DNA of 64,000 bases, taken from the NCBI GenBank assembly GCA_022772675.1, contig JALEZW010000071.1, positions 87,597 to 151,596 on the forward strand. The letters run 5' to 3'. Each line of letters opens with the position of its first letter. Within the stretch, counting starts at the first letter, position 1. Positions 49,007 to 59,221 of the stretch are shown one piece after another. The stretch comes from Agathobacter sp. (GTDB lineage: Bacteria > Bacillota > Clostridia > Lachnospirales > Lachnospiraceae). The notes under the pieces are model-generated. The model made no database searches. It saw only the letters and a list, made by a program, of their open reading frames with translations, and was not told where the DNA came from. Position numbers and translations under genes: made by a program.

Positions 49007-51898
49007 TCATTGTAATGTCTCAAGCTGCTTTTCAAATTCCTCCTCCGGAATCGGTCTGGAATAAAAATATCCCTGTGCCACATATGCCCCGATTTCCTTC
49101 ATCAGGCTGACATCCTCCTGGGTTTCAACACCCTCACAGACCACCTGGGCATTCAGCTCATCCGAAAGTTTCACAATTCCCCGCATAATTTTCACCTGTC
49201 GATCCCTGTTCTCCTGATTGAGAAGGAATGAACGGTCAAGTTTCACTACAGATGCCGGAATCTGTTCGAAAATTCCAAGGGAGGAATATCCGGAACCAAA
49301 GTCATCAATGGACAGATGAATTCCCATATCCTGAAGCGTATCCAGGTTCTTCTTCACCGTATGGTACTGCAGTTCCTCCACTACCATGGTCTCCGTGATT
49401 TCCACCTCAATCAGCTCTTTTGAAATCTGATAGCGATTTAATACTTCCATAAAACGTTCCGGAAACCCTGGTCTGATAAAATGCATCCGTGAGAAATTGC
49501 AGGAAACCGTAACAACCGGAAGTCCCTCATCCAGCCTTCTCCTTAACAATTTACAGACAGATTCATATACAAAGAAATCAATCTCCGTAATACGTCCGGT
49601 CTGTTCATAATAGGGCACAAAATATCCCGGTGCCTTCACTTTTCCTCCATCAGTGGGATCCCGGAAACGAACCAGTGCCTCTGCTCCCACAATCTTTCCG
49701 TCACGAATATCCACCTTCGGCTGGTAGTAGGTCACAAAATCCCTGTTGATATCTGCCGCTTCCAGTACTTTTTCTCTTTCGTGACGTTCCTTTAATTTCT
49801 CCTCCAGTTCCTCATCATAGACTTTGACTTCCTCTCCTTTTGCATTCCCTGCATAATCAAGTGCCTGATTGGCATAACTGATGGCAAGTCGCAGATCCTT
49901 AGACTCTTTCGGCAAATAATAAATCCCCATTTGTAAAAGCATCCGGTTGTCTGTTTCCTTCAGAATCCACTCCTCCACTTCCCCCTTGATTTCCATAATC
50001 CTCATACGGAATTTCTCTGCATCCTCATATTGCAGAAGAAATACAAAGTGATCTCCCTGATCCCGTGCGCATATCTCATCCTCTTTATCCACATTTTTCA
50101 TCAAAATCCCGGCAACACCTTCCAGCAGACTCTCGCCTGCATTCCATCCGTAAATAACATTATAGCGTCTGAACTGTGCCAGATTCACATAGACAACTGC
50201 ATACTTCTCATTTCTCTCCGGGAGCATCTTATGTTCGCCCCAGTAAATCAGATAGTTCAGATTCCAGATATCCATCTTGGTGTCCTTGTACATCAGCTTT
50301 TGGATTTTTCTTCCATCTCTTACCATATGTACAGCTACCAGAATAATCAAAACACAGACTACAAACATAAAGCCAATCAGCCACAGGCTGTTGTCCCTCA
50401 GGAAATCCGCAATACTGACAAAAGGATACTTATTTTCCTTCAGCATATATTCGCTGACCATTTTAGAGTCAACGGATGCCATGGTTTTTTCCAGAATGCC
50501 ACCCAGCAGTTCATTGTTTTCTCTAACTGCCATGGATACTGAATGTTCTGTGCTGAAAACATTTTTTATCTGCAGGTGACTATATCCGGCATGTGTCCGA
50601 ATCAGATATTCCGCCAGATATCCATCACACAATACCGCATCCTCTTTTCCTTTTTCCACTGCCTCCATACCCTTCTGCTGGGTATCATAGATATCTACGG
50701 TTACATGGTCTGTCTGCACTGCCTCTCCCACCTTATCCTTCAGAAACGAAACAGTTGCAAGGGTACTAATGTCGCTAATACTCCTGTTCTTTTCCATTAC
50801 AAGCACAATTGGAACTTCTGCGTAATTACAAACAGATTTTAAACGATACTTATTCAATACCTCCTCTGTATCTGTACAATACGCAAGCACATCAATTTTC
50901 CCATCCCGCAGGCTTTCTTTTGCTTCCTTACGGTCTGCCAATTTCCGGTAAGAAAACTTCACCCCGGTTACATGCATGCCGCTCTCCAGTAAATCTCTGG
51001 TCAGACCTTTAAATTCTCCGTCTTCCTCATAGGAAAATGGATAAAATCCATCCAGGTATCCTACCACCAGATTCTTTTTTCCCTCCAGATATGTTTTTTC
51101 ATCTGTGGTAAGAAGAGCTGTCTTATCAAACCTGCTGTAATAGAACCGGTTCATCAGATCTGTCTCCAGCTGGGGCTGCTCCATCTTAAGATCCACTCCT
51201 GCCTGATTTAACTCATCCATTACTGTACGGTTACCCTTATAGGTAATATAATAAAAAGGTCTGGGCGCAAACCTTCCTATCAGCCTTTGCCCTTCTCTCA
51301 CCTCAGTAAAGCTGTGAACCAGCGCATCAATTTCGCCCTTGGAAAGAGCATCCTGTAAGTCACTGGTTGATTTATAAAAGATAATTTTCGGACTCTTTAT
51401 TCCATTATGGTTCATATACTGCAGAAATTCATCTTTACGGACATAATTTTCAACCATTCCATAAGTAATATTTTTCATGGCAGGAAAATCCTCATAAGCA
51501 ATCCTGCTATCCGGATTTGTTGCAATTACACCAAAAGTATATCCACTTGGAATTTCTGCATACAGGAACTCTTCCGCGCGTTCATAGGAATACTGGGCAG
51601 AACCGACTAAATCAACTTTGTGATCCTCTAATTTTTCAAGAGCCTCCTCCCAGCTGTCACAGTCCACATACTGGATTTTCCAATTTGTATACTCACACAA
51701 AGCATTCAGGTATACTACGTCCATGCCGCTTCGGCTTCCATCCGAATTTGTGATATGGTATCCATCCATTGGAAAAAAGGCAACCCGCACTGTTCTCCTT
51801 TCCGAGGCATCAATATTTCCCCCGAAAATCCCCATAAACAGAATCACTGCCAATATAACCGATATCCACCTGATTTTTCTTTTGTCCATTATTTTCAT
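49007..51898 (-). CDS. membrane c-di-GMP phosphodiesterase with two SBP sensor domains
   Basis: A 963-residue protein. After a signal-anchor come two extracytoplasmic SBP_bac_3-like domains (about 35-260 and 270-490; RVAFFPMDGYHITNSDG opens the first), a membrane helix (about 497-520), a GGDEF domain (about 540-690) and an EAL domain (about 705-960). The GGDEF signature is degenerate (RDQGDHFVFL), so it should not make c-di-GMP. The EAL domain has GAEALVRF, EITETMV, DDFGSGYSSL, KLDRSF and CEGVET, all intact. It likely degrades c-di-GMP in response to an amino acid or similar ligand. ATG at 51898 follows AGGTG; GTG at 51907 is the alternative. Confidence 0.92.
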   Translation of the reverse strand: MKIMDKRKIRWISVILAVILFMGIFGGNIDASERRTVRVAFFPMDGYHITNSDGSRSGMDVVYLNALCEYTNWKIQYVDCDSWEEALEKLEDHKVDLVGSAQYSYERAEEFLYAEIPSGYTFGVIATNPDSRIAYEDFPAMKNITYGMVENYVRKDEFLQYMNHNGIKSPKIIFYKSTSDLQDALSKGEIDALVHSFTEVREGQRLIGRFAPRPFYYITYKGNRTVMDELNQAGVDLKMEQPQLETDLMNRFYYSRFDKTALLTTDEKTYLEGKKNLVVGYLDGFYPFSYEEDGEFKGLTRDLLESGMHVTGVKFSYRKLADRKEAKESLRDGKIDVLAYCTDTEEVLNKYRLKSVCNYAEVPIVLVMEKNRSISDISTLATVSFLKDKVGEAVQTDHVTVDIYDTQQKGMEAVEKGKEDAVLCDGYLAEYLIRTHAGYSHLQIKNVFSTEHSVSMAVRENNELLGGILEKTMASVDSKMVSEYMLKENKYPFVSIADFLRDNSLWLIGFMFVVCVLIILVAVHMVRDGRKIQKLMYKDTKMDIWNLNYLIYWGEHKMLPERNEKYAVVYVNLAQFRRYNVIYGWNAGESLLEGVAGILMKNVDKEDEICARDQGDHFVFLLQYEDAEKFRMRIMEIKGEVEEWILKETDNRMLLQMGIYYLPKESKDLRLAISYANQALDYAGNAKGEEVKVYDEELEEKLKERHEREKVLEAADINRDFVTYYQPKVDIRDGKIVGAEALVRFRDPTDGGKVKAPGYFVPYYEQTGRITEIDFFVYESVCKLLRRRLDEGLPVVTVSCNFSRMHFIRPGFPERFMEVLNRYQISKELIEVEITETMVVEELQYHTVKKNLDTLQDMGIHLSIDDFGSGYSSLGIFEQIPASVVKLDRSFLLNQENRDRQVKIMRGIVKLSDELNAQVVCEGVETQEDVSLMKEIGAYVAQGYFYSRPIPEEEFEKQLETLQ

Positions 51899-51922
51899 AT
51901 GCTTCACCTGCCGCCATATTTT

Positions 51923-53230
51923 TTATCGCTTTGGTTCCCATAAAAACGGTTCATACATTTTCTTTAATGTTTTCACCACTTTATTCTGATCGTATTCGCT
52001 TACCACAACATCATATTTTCCTTCAATGCTTCCAAATGTAACTGTCTTTTCCAGTCCGGTTTCTTTTTTCAGATATGCAATCATATTTTCCCTTGTGGCA
52101 TTTTCATTATAAATTTTTATATAAGCATAAAGCGGATAATCATCTGAATCATATTTAAGAATCCGCAGTTTCCGAAACTCATCCTTTTCCATAAAACGTT
52201 CATATATCTCTTCAATCTTATCCTTCGGCTGAATAACCATAAAATAAATACACAAAGATTCCGGAAGCAGATTCATAGTTGTATAGTTACGGTACAGGGA
52301 TGTATGCATCTTCGCATAGATATCTTTCTCTGCATCATTCTGCAGTTTTTGATACTGGATTACAAGCATATTATCCAATATCATATTCATAAAATAATTA
52401 ATCCCGAATCCCTGCAGAAATTCCTGCAGTTTTGACGCTGTTTCCATGGAGATAACATAGGCATGTAGATATTCGTTCTTATTGAGATCATACATAACTG
52501 CTCCATCCATTGCAATAACCGGCAGCTTCAGCTTAATTCCCCGAAGAGGTTCAATCAGTGATGCCGGTGTCCGCATGGTAGAAACCGTAAAATTTGCTCC
52601 ATCCTCCAGCATCCGGTTCAGTTCCACCGTACTGTAAGGGGAAAGCTGCTGTCCGGAAGAAAGAAGCGTATCGTCCATCCCCGAAATAAAGAGAATATCC
52701 CTTTCCTTCCTCCTTGGAAGGTGAGCTGAATTGACCAGCATTCCAATAATAATACCAATCATGGTATCCATAACACGGTTAAATACAAACAAATAGGGAT
52801 TGGCATCACCAATATGAATAACTACAATGCTTAAGAACACAACGCAGGAAAAATAAGAAGCATCTCTTTTATGAAGAAGTAATGTGACATAGATAACAGC
52901 AACAATCGTAAGTGCAACAAGAACCGCATAGAGAAATTCTCCGGTTCTGTTCACAGGAATCAGGTTCTTGTCCACCAATAACACCATAAGTCCAAAGGCA
53001 GCTCCCGTCATTGTGCCTACGGTTCTCTGTAAGGCCTTTGATCTCGTATGCTGCCACTGGGGCTGAATGCACCAGAGTGCTGCCAGCTGGGAATAGAAAG
53101 TGATTCCCTCTCTCCGGACAAAAAAATAAAACAGGAAACACAGAAAAACTGCCACAGAGGATTTCATAATTCTCATGCCAATCGACGGCCATTTTTTCGG
53201 TATCACCTGTTTCATTTTTGCTCTATTCAT
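51923..53230 (-). CDS. FUSC-type membrane protein fused to a degenerate HAD domain
   Basis: A 435-residue protein. The N-terminal 175 residues have six hydrophobic segments like half of an aromatic acid exporter (FUSC/ArAE). The cytoplasmic C-terminal part resembles a Cof-type HAD hydrolase (cap and AMDGAVMYD strand), but FISGMDDTLL has Gly where the nucleophile Asp of DxDGT belongs, so it is probably a binding domain only. Its start overlaps the diguanylate cyclase stop by 8 nt and the phosphodiesterase follows after 24 nt, so the three are one operon. Confidence 0.75.
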   Translation of the reverse strand: MNRAKMKQVIPKKWPSIGMRIMKSSVAVFLCFLFYFFVRREGITFYSQLAALWCIQPQWQHTRSKALQRTVGTMTGAAFGLMVLLVDKNLIPVNRTGEFLYAVLVALTIVAVIYVTLLLHKRDASYFSCVVFLSIVVIHIGDANPYLFVFNRVMDTMIGIIIGMLVNSAHLPRRKERDILFISGMDDTLLSSGQQLSPYSTVELNRMLEDGANFTVSTMRTPASLIEPLRGIKLKLPVIAMDGAVMYDLNKNEYLHAYVISMETASKLQEFLQGFGINYFMNMILDNMLVIQYQKLQNDAEKDIYAKMHTSLYRNYTTMNLLPESLCIYFMVIQPKDKIEEIYERFMEKDEFRKLRILKYDSDDYPLYAYIKIYNENATRENMIAYLKKETGLEKTVTFGSIEGKYDVVVSEYDQNKVVKTLKKMYEPFLWEPKR

Positions 53231-54773
53231 CCTTTCCGAAAATCCAGAGTGTATTCATTCCGTCCTTAACCCCATCCTGAACCGGATAAATACGCAGACA
53301 TCCGATAATGCCATCCACTCTCTCATAAGTAAGCTTCACCACATGCTTCTCATCCAGTTTCTTTTGCAGATCTGCATAATTACATAATGACTCAATCCGC
53401 GGATAATAGGCCATACGCATCATGTGCTTAGAAAAATCCAAAAGAGCGGTACTGAAAATCCCCTCTGCCTTTTCCAGATATTTTCCAAATCTTTCCTCCA
53501 TAAAAACCGGACGACAGCAGTTTTCCTCCAGGTTCACAAAAAATACATCCCTGTAAAGCGGTCTGATTACTTCAAGGAAACGGTCGGTATCCCTCTTCTT
53601 CACAATCATGTTCTCCAGTTTTTCATTCAGTGCACGGTTCTGTCTCTGTGCATCCTCACTGGCATAAAAGGCGACCTTATTTGCCCTCATATTATTCTCG
53701 GCATTCTGGATAATTACCTGGATTTTTGAAGAATCTGTTCCACAGTCGCAGCCTGCCGAAACACTGTACCCCAGCTCTGCAATATCTGTCTGAATCGCAG
53801 TAATCTGTTTTTCCATCCACTCTTTATCGGCTTTTTTGCAAAGTACCACAAACTCATCACCACCGATTCTAAAGGATTCTTCTACCGCAAAATACCGTAA
53901 AATCACCTTGGCAACCGTTTTAAGCATCTCATCTCCGGCATCATGTCCAAGATGATTGTTTAACTCATGCAGACCATTGGCATCCATATAGATACAGCCA
54001 ACGGTTTCCTTAGGTCCATTCTTATAGAGTGCGCAGATTCTGTTAAACTCAAACCGGTTTCCAAGTCCTGTTAAAATATCCAGATGGGCCTGTTCATCCA
54101 GCTCACTGTTCTGCTTCTCCATCATTGCGTAGCGCCTGAAAATCATGATTTCATTCAATTTCCCACGCATTCTTGCATGGTACACCTCAATTGCTACTAC
54201 GATACCGGCAACCATGATCAAAATTCCGATTCCAGTGCTGCTTATAAGAGGAACAGCCCCCTGTTCCATCGGAATACGGTACATGGCAATGCTCTCCGCA
54301 ATAGCTCCCACAGCAAATACAAATGCGGTCTGCCAGGGCTTCATCATGGTAATCCAGGCAATAATAAACACCATACAGCTGTAAAGTGCCATCCCACTGA
54401 CTCCGGAATGATCCAGTTTCGTAAATATAATGACGAATCCCAGCAGTAAAACCTGATAGACCGACTGGATATTCAAATATGTTTCTGTATTCTCCGAGAA
54501 TTTTCTTGAATTAAATATCTCCACTGCCATGAGCAGTCCTGTCATGGCAAACACAGCCAGATAGCACAAACGGCAGGAACTCAAACCAACCTGTTCCGGA
54601 CCTGCAGCAGGTCTCCACAGCGAGCTGACAAACAGCAGCATGGAACCTATCAGAACGAAACATTGAAATATAAAATTTCTTACCATGACAGAACCGTACA
54701 ACCCCTTGACGATTTCATCATAGTACGGATAGTGATTTCCGATATCCAGTAACTTTTTAACCTTCTCCAGCAT
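53223..54773 (-). CDS. membrane diguanylate cyclase
   Basis: A 516-residue protein. About seven hydrophobic segments (residues 28-220) precede a GGDEF domain (about 250-410) with LTGLGNRFEFN and an intact active site FRIGGDEFVVLC, so it should make c-di-GMP. An I-site RxxD is not obvious. A C-terminal extension of 100 residues (LYRDVFFVNLEEN) has no name I can give. GGAGGAAAC precedes the ATG at 54773. First gene of the operon ending in the phosphodiesterase. Confidence 0.9.
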   Translation of the reverse strand: MLEKVKKLLDIGNHYPYYDEIVKGLYGSVMVRNFIFQCFVLIGSMLLFVSSLWRPAAGPEQVGLSSCRLCYLAVFAMTGLLMAVEIFNSRKFSENTETYLNIQSVYQVLLLGFVIIFTKLDHSGVSGMALYSCMVFIIAWITMMKPWQTAFVFAVGAIAESIAMYRIPMEQGAVPLISSTGIGILIMVAGIVVAIEVYHARMRGKLNEIMIFRRYAMMEKQNSELDEQAHLDILTGLGNRFEFNRICALYKNGPKETVGCIYMDANGLHELNNHLGHDAGDEMLKTVAKVILRYFAVEESFRIGGDEFVVLCKKADKEWMEKQITAIQTDIAELGYSVSAGCDCGTDSSKIQVIIQNAENNMRANKVAFYASEDAQRQNRALNEKLENMIVKKRDTDRFLEVIRPLYRDVFFVNLEENCCRPVFMEERFGKYLEKAEGIFSTALLDFSKHMMRMAYYPRIESLCNYADLQKKLDEKHVVKLTYERVDGIIGCLRIYPVQDGVKDGMNTLWIFGKDE

Positions 54774-54848
54774 AGACTGGTTTCCTCCATTCACCCCTGT
54801 ATAACCTTATATGTCATCAACGCAAATATCGACATTTATACTATTTAT

Positions 54849-54877
54849 ATTATATCAAATAGATACCAAATTGACAA
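54849..54877 (-). promoter_or_regulatory. promoter of the c-di-GMP operon
   Basis: TTGTCA (54877-54872) and TATAAT (54854-54849) are 17 nt apart on the minus strand. The leader is about 70 nt and shows no c-di-GMP riboswitch. Confidence 0.75.
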
Positions 54878-54894
54878 TACTACAAAGAAATGAA

Positions 54895-54923
54895 TTGACG
54901 CATATCTGCCAAAATAATATAAT
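54895..54923 (+). promoter_or_regulatory. promoter of the CYTH gene
   Basis: TTGACG (54895-54900) and TATAAT (54918-54923) are 17 nt apart. Confidence 0.75.
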
Positions 54924-54981
54924 AATGTGAGTATTGCCACTCCTTTGACAGCACCTAAATGAAAGAAATGAGGAACTTTTC

Positions 54982-55434
54982 ATGGAAATCGAAAAAAAAT
55001 ACCTGATCCGCCGGCTTCCGGAGAATTTAGAACAATACGAATGCAAAAGAATCGCACAGGGATACCTGTGCACCGCACCGGTTGTAAGAATACGCCAATC
55101 CAATGATGATTTCTATCTTACTTATAAAGGTGCCGGTCTGATGGCACGGGAAGAATATAATCTTCCTCTCACAAAGGAAGCCTATGAGCACCTGCTTCCC
55201 AAAATTGACGGACTGCTCATCTCAAAAACCCGCTTCCTTATTCCTCTTAGCGACGGATTGACTGCAGAGCTGGATATTTTTGACGGAGAGCTTGCAGGTC
55301 TGACTATGGTAGAAGTTGAATTTACCACTATAGAGCAGGCGGATCAATTTATTCCCCCGGAATGGTTCGGGGAGGATGTCACTAATTCAGGAAAATATCA
55401 TAACAGTTACTTAAGCCAGCACGGACTGCATTAG
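54982..55434 (+). CDS. CYTH domain protein (triphosphate tunnel family)
   Basis: A 150-residue protein of the CYTH fold, starting with the ExExK signature (MEIEKKYLI) and carrying alternating charged strands ([34 protein letters not shown]). Bacterial members of this length hydrolyse tripolyphosphate or nucleoside triphosphates; the metal ligands appear conserved. ATGAGGAAC precedes the ATG. Its stop overlaps the stop of the convergent DUF1653 gene by three bases. Confidence 0.88.
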   Translation: MEIEKKYLIRRLPENLEQYECKRIAQGYLCTAPVVRIRQSNDDFYLTYKGAGLMAREEYNLPLTKEAYEHLLPKIDGLLISKTRFLIPLSDGLTAELDIFDGELAGLTMVEVEFTTIEQADQFIPPEWFGEDVTNSGKYHNSYLSQHGLH

Positions 55435-56045
55435 CGCAGCCGGCTGGCAAATTCATACTGTTGTCTCGTCCGAATCACGTATTTCAGATCATCATATCTC
55501 TTATCCAAATCCCCCTCCGGAATTACTGTATCCAGAACAACCGCCATGGTGTCAATCATTCCATCGGTAATCACATCATGCATAGAAGAAAGAATATTAT
55601 ATTTTTCCTCAAAAGTCTCGGCTTCAAGAAACTCCATAAGTTTTGGCTCCACCCCCGGTTCTCCGTGGGCTGTTTCCTGCACCTGATTCCTGCCATCCTC
55701 CTTTTTTTTCTCAGCGAAGGCTGCATTTTTCTCCACTACTCCTTCATCTGTTTCATGTAATTCTTCTCTTTCAGGAACTTTTCTTTCTGTTCCGGTATTT
55801 TCTTCTGCTTCCGTGTATTCTATCCGCTCAAAACGATATTTCTGTGTTACATCCGGATATTTCTCATGATCCACCTCACTGACAAACATGGAAAGTGGTC
55901 TGGCATATACTCCATAATTCCCATACAGTGCCTGATAAATCACAAGTTCCTCCCCTGTTTCTGAGTGCTTCGCTATCGTAATCACCTGATATATCCGGTT
56001 TTTGAAATGCCGGTATTTCTCACCCGGCTGTGGTCTGCGTTCCAT
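55431..56045 (-). CDS. DUF1653 domain protein
   Basis: A 204-residue protein. Residues 5-75 form a DUF1653 domain ([33 protein letters not shown]). A glutamate/lysine-rich linker (80-135) follows and then a helical C-terminal part ([20 protein letters not shown]) not recognised. Ten nt or less separate it from the upstream 249-residue gene, so both are one unit. Function unknown. Confidence 0.8.
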   Translation of the reverse strand: MERRPQPGEKYRHFKNRIYQVITIAKHSETGEELVIYQALYGNYGVYARPLSMFVSEVDHEKYPDVTQKYRFERIEYTEAEENTGTERKVPEREELHETDEGVVEKNAAFAEKKKEDGRNQVQETAHGEPGVEPKLMEFLEAETFEEKYNILSSMHDVITDGMIDTMAVVLDTVIPEGDLDKRYDDLKYVIRTRQQYEFASRLR

Positions 56046-56052
56046 ATTTCTG

Positions 56053-56802
56053 CTATTCCTCCTTCATCATCCGGTCAAAAATTTCATCCGGACTTTTTCC
56101 GGCAAGTATCTCAACTGCCTCTGCTTTTCTGCTGCTCGCGCGATCAGCCTTCTGTTCTGATTGAGCGATGATATCATCCGCCCGACGTATTCCCTCTGCA
56201 AGCAGCCTTATGACCGGTCCCTTAAATTCTTTCTCATACGCTCTTTCAATTCGGGCCAGCTTATCCGCCGGAGACATGGATGCCAGATTCTTCTCCGTTC
56301 CCACCTGGTAATAAAAAGTCAATGCTAAAATATCCGGTTTTTTCTTTTCCAGATTTTCTTTCAGCAATTCAAGAAGATTCTCGATCTCGCTCTGCAGAAG
56401 CAGGCTCTGTTCCGGTGTTTCCAGGGCTTTGATTCCCAGCCTGATAATCGTATCGTAGGTAGAGTGAAATTCATGATCCTCTCTGCTGACTAAAAACTCG
56501 TGGTCAAAACTTCCCTGCAGCTGTTTTAACTCCTTCAAAAGACGGGCAAATTCCCCGCTGTCCGGCGGGGTATCTGCCGTCAGCATCTCTTCCATCTTCT
56601 CTCCATCCGCTTTCACGCACATGATCATATTCCGGCAGCGAACATATTTCTCTTCTTCGTCCTTCTTTTTTCTGTTTACCTTCTCATACATCTTCTGCCA
56701 GCTGCGAAAGGTATCCATATCACAGCCTGCTGCTGCAAGTGCTGATTTAATCCCGTCAATAAAACTATTTCTTCCAAACATACCTGTCATCCGTTTTCCC
56801 AT
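56053..56802 (-). CDS. hypothetical helical protein
   Basis: A 249-residue protein I do not recognise. It is rich in Lys and Glu and predicted all-helical, with likely coiled segments near residues 45-60 and 155-170 and no signal or membrane part. It heads a two-gene unit with the DUF1653 gene. AGGGAAAC lies about 10 nt before the ATG. Codon use is like its neighbours, so it is probably a resident gene. Confidence 0.65.
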   Translation of the reverse strand: MGKRMTGMFGRNSFIDGIKSALAAAGCDMDTFRSWQKMYEKVNRKKKDEEEKYVRCRNMIMCVKADGEKMEEMLTADTPPDSGEFARLLKELKQLQGSFDHEFLVSREDHEFHSTYDTIIRLGIKALETPEQSLLLQSEIENLLELLKENLEKKKPDILALTFYYQVGTEKNLASMSPADKLARIERAYEKEFKGPVIRLLAEGIRRADDIIAQSEQKADRASSRKAEAVEILAGKSPDEIFDRMMKEE

Positions 56803-56945
56803 ATGTTAACTGTTTCCCTGATATATGAACTGCTCCGTTGCAGTGCAGTTCACACAATTCAGACTTTTCATTTATAGTTCATTATATCAAAATTTCCAAA
56901 AATATGGTACACTTTTCTAAAAAGAATCGAAATGAGGAGTCCCAC

Positions 56946-57245
56946 ATGCTGACATTTGATGATGTATTAAATCTGAACTACTATAAAAAGACCAGCTATA
57001 CCGGCTGGATCAACGGAATGCGTTTTCTGATCAAACAGGAAGAAACGGAAGAGGGTGATGCCATCTTCCATGCCTGGGTCTGGCCGGGTCCGCTTATCTT
57101 CTCCCTGACCGATGATGATTTAAAAACGGATTTTACCGCCCCTTTTTCCGATGAGGGAAAACAGCAGGTGGTGGACTGGATCAATGCCCAATATGAAGAA
57201 CATCCGGAAAAATGGTCCCATGAAAAGAAAGAATTACTATCTTAA
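56946..57245 (+). CDS. small conserved protein of unknown function
   Basis: A 99-residue acidic protein beginning MLTFDDVLNLNYYKKTSYTG, with a Trp-rich middle (HAWVWPGPLIFS) and a helical end (VVDWINAQYEEHPEKW). No domain is recognised. GAGGAG 7 nt before the ATG at 56946 supports the start; the 36 codons upstream in frame are not needed. It is divergent from the 56802 gene and convergent with oppA. Confidence 0.75.
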   Translation: MLTFDDVLNLNYYKKTSYTGWINGMRFLIKQEETEEGDAIFHAWVWPGPLIFSLTDDDLKTDFTAPFSDEGKQQVVDWINAQYEEHPEKWSHEKKELLS

Positions 57246-57282
57246 ACTTTATGCCTGTTTTAGTCAGGATAACAATATGTGA

Positions 57283-57308
57283 AAAAGGAGTCCCTGCGGA
57301 CTCCTTTT
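57283..57308. terminator. bidirectional terminator between the 56946 gene and oppA
   Basis: AAAAGGAGTCC and GGACTCCTTTT pair perfectly around CTGC, giving T-tracts on both strands. Confidence 0.9.
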
Positions 57309-57333
57309 CCCTTATTCATGATTCCCGAAAGAA

Positions 57334-59061
57334 TCAGTCTTTTGTTGCATACATGAAATACTTCATGCCAAATACCGTTGCATATATTCCCTTAATGTTG
57401 GACTTGCACATATAAACATCATTGTAATAATACAGCGACATAACAGCACCTGTATCCATCAGCATATCCTCTGCCTGATGCATCAGGTCGACACGCTTTG
57501 CAAAATCAGTCTCCGTACGGATTTCCTTAATGAGCTTATCATATCCGGACCAATCCGGTGCAGAATCAGAAGGCTTATCTCCCTTGCCAAGCTGCATATC
57601 GTTGTTACCTGATTTAGACTCAAAAATTTCTAACATGTTGATCGGGTCGTTGTAATCAGCCAGCCAGCCTTCACGGGCAATGGTAAAGTTTCCGTTTTTA
57701 CGGTCCTCCAGGAATACATTCCAGTCCTCAGACTTGATTTCCATCTGGATACCCAGAACTGCGAAATCCTGCTGGATTGCTTCAGCTGCTGCAATGTGTC
57801 CGGTTCCGTCATTTGTTAAGAATGTCATAGAAATAGCCGGATCACACTTATAAGTTCCATCTCCATTGTCAGTGAAGGTATATCCAACGCTCTCCAGCAT
57901 GGATTTTGCCTCATCCACTTCACCGGCACCGGTCTTGGTGGCATCGTAGTAGCTGGTATCCTTCTGCTTAAAGACACCGCCGTTACCATCTGCCATACCG
58001 GCCGGTACAAAAGAATCAGCAGGAACCTGTCCTGTCTGGCCTACATTATCTACGATAAACTGACGGTCAATCAAAAGGTTCATTGCCTTACGCATGGTTG
58101 CTGCTTCTTCAACAGTCTTTCCATCGAAAATCGGGTCGTTCACATTAAATCCAACATAGTAAGTTCCCAGGTTATCCAGAACACCAAACTCCGGATTCTT
58201 TCCATTCAGAGAAGGAATCTCATCGTTTGGAACGGTATCGATATACTCTACATCCCCACTGTTGTATGCTGCATAGATTGCAGTATCATCTGCGCTTAAC
58301 ATGAAGTGAAGTTCATCCATGGTAACATTGTCTGCATCATAGTATTTGGGGTTCTTTACATAAACCATGCTTTCGTTGTGCTTCCATGTCTTTAAGGTAT
58401 ATGCACCATTACATACAAAGCCTGGTTCCTGTGCCCATTTACCTGGGGTCTTTCCATCCGGATCCGCCTCTTCTACACCCTTTTCATATACCGGGAAGAA
58501 AGTAGGGAATGCCAGAAGGTCGTTGAAATAAGGGCATGGATTGGTCAGAGTAATAACCAGTGTATAATCATCCTTTGCCTCAACAGCCAGAGATCCGTCA
58601 TCGTTACGCTTAATGATATCAAACAGATATGCATAGTCAGCTGCAGTATCCGGATTGATAACACGGTTCCAGCTGTAAATAAAATCCTTTGCGGTTAACT
58701 CTTCTCCGTTACTCCACTGGGACTTGATCATCTTAACTGTATACACAGTACCATCCTCAGAAATCTCCGGCATATCCTCTGCCAGCTGTGGAATCAGGTT
58801 TCCGTCCTTATCATATGTGTAAAGGCCTGCAAAGGAGTTCACTGCCAGACATCCACCATCTACAGATGTGTTCAAAGCAGGATCCAGATAATCCGGCTCG
58901 GATGCCAGGTTGATGCTCAGCTGATTTGCCGGCACGTTGCTTTTGCTTGCTGTCTGCTGCTGGGTACCATCAGTCTTGTTGGCACTGGAATTCGATCCAC
59001 ATGCAGCAACACCGAGAGTCATTGCAGCAATCAGCATGATTGATACAAGTTTTTTCTTCAT
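57334..59061 (-). CDS. oppA: oligopeptide ABC transporter substrate-binding lipoprotein
   Basis: A 575-residue lipoprotein of the SBP_bac_5 family with signal ending LGVAACGSNSS (Cys 21). It binds peptides outside the membrane and delivers them to OppBC. Family segments include LAEDMPEISEDGTVYTVK, GEELTAKDFIYSWNRVIN and EGWLADYNDPINML. AGGAGGAAT precedes the ATG. It is the last gene of the opp operon, separated from oppF by three hairpins that could balance or protect its mRNA. Confidence 0.95.
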   Translation of the reverse strand: MKKKLVSIMLIAAMTLGVAACGSNSSANKTDGTQQQTASKSNVPANQLSINLASEPDYLDPALNTSVDGGCLAVNSFAGLYTYDKDGNLIPQLAEDMPEISEDGTVYTVKMIKSQWSNGEELTAKDFIYSWNRVINPDTAADYAYLFDIIKRNDDGSLAVEAKDDYTLVITLTNPCPYFNDLLAFPTFFPVYEKGVEEADPDGKTPGKWAQEPGFVCNGAYTLKTWKHNESMVYVKNPKYYDADNVTMDELHFMLSADDTAIYAAYNSGDVEYIDTVPNDEIPSLNGKNPEFGVLDNLGTYYVGFNVNDPIFDGKTVEEAATMRKAMNLLIDRQFIVDNVGQTGQVPADSFVPAGMADGNGGVFKQKDTSYYDATKTGAGEVDEAKSMLESVGYTFTDNGDGTYKCDPAISMTFLTNDGTGHIAAAEAIQQDFAVLGIQMEIKSEDWNVFLEDRKNGNFTIAREGWLADYNDPINMLEIFESKSGNNDMQLGKGDKPSDSAPDWSGYDKLIKEIRTETDFAKRVDLMHQAEDMLMDTGAVMSLYYYNDVYMCKSNIKGIYATVFGMKYFMYATKD

Positions 59062-59100
59062 TGTTGTATTCCTCCTATTATTTATGTTTTATATGTAAAT

Positions 59101-59119
59101 CAGGTTCTTGGAGAACCTG
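59101..59119. repeat. hairpin (stem B0) upstream of oppA
   Basis: CAGGTTCT and AGAACCTG pair around TGG. It resembles the hairpins at 59192-59216 and 59275-59299 in place and shape but differs in sequence. Confidence 0.55.
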
Positions 59120-59138
59120 TTACATTTCTTCCTTCGGC

Positions 59139-59198
59139 GGGAACATCAGCCCATGCAGAATTCGCCTTCGGCGAATGGGCTGACGCTACATGATAGGT
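59139..59198. repeat. 60-bp direct repeat, copy 1
   Basis: Identical over 60 bp to copy 2 at 59222-59281 (period 83 bp). Inside, CAGCCC/GGGCTG and ATTCGCC-TTC-GGCGAAT form a nested hairpin with a bulge. It is followed by stem B1, GATAGGTCCTC/GAGGACCTATC (59192-59216). Confidence 0.85.
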
Positions 59199-59221
59199 CC
59201 TCTTTGAGGACCTATCACATT

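Noticed and set aside
54774..54848. A c-di-GMP riboswitch in the leader of the diguanylate cyclase operon.
   Set aside because: The leader is only about 70 nt and lacks the paired GEMM helices and tetraloop.
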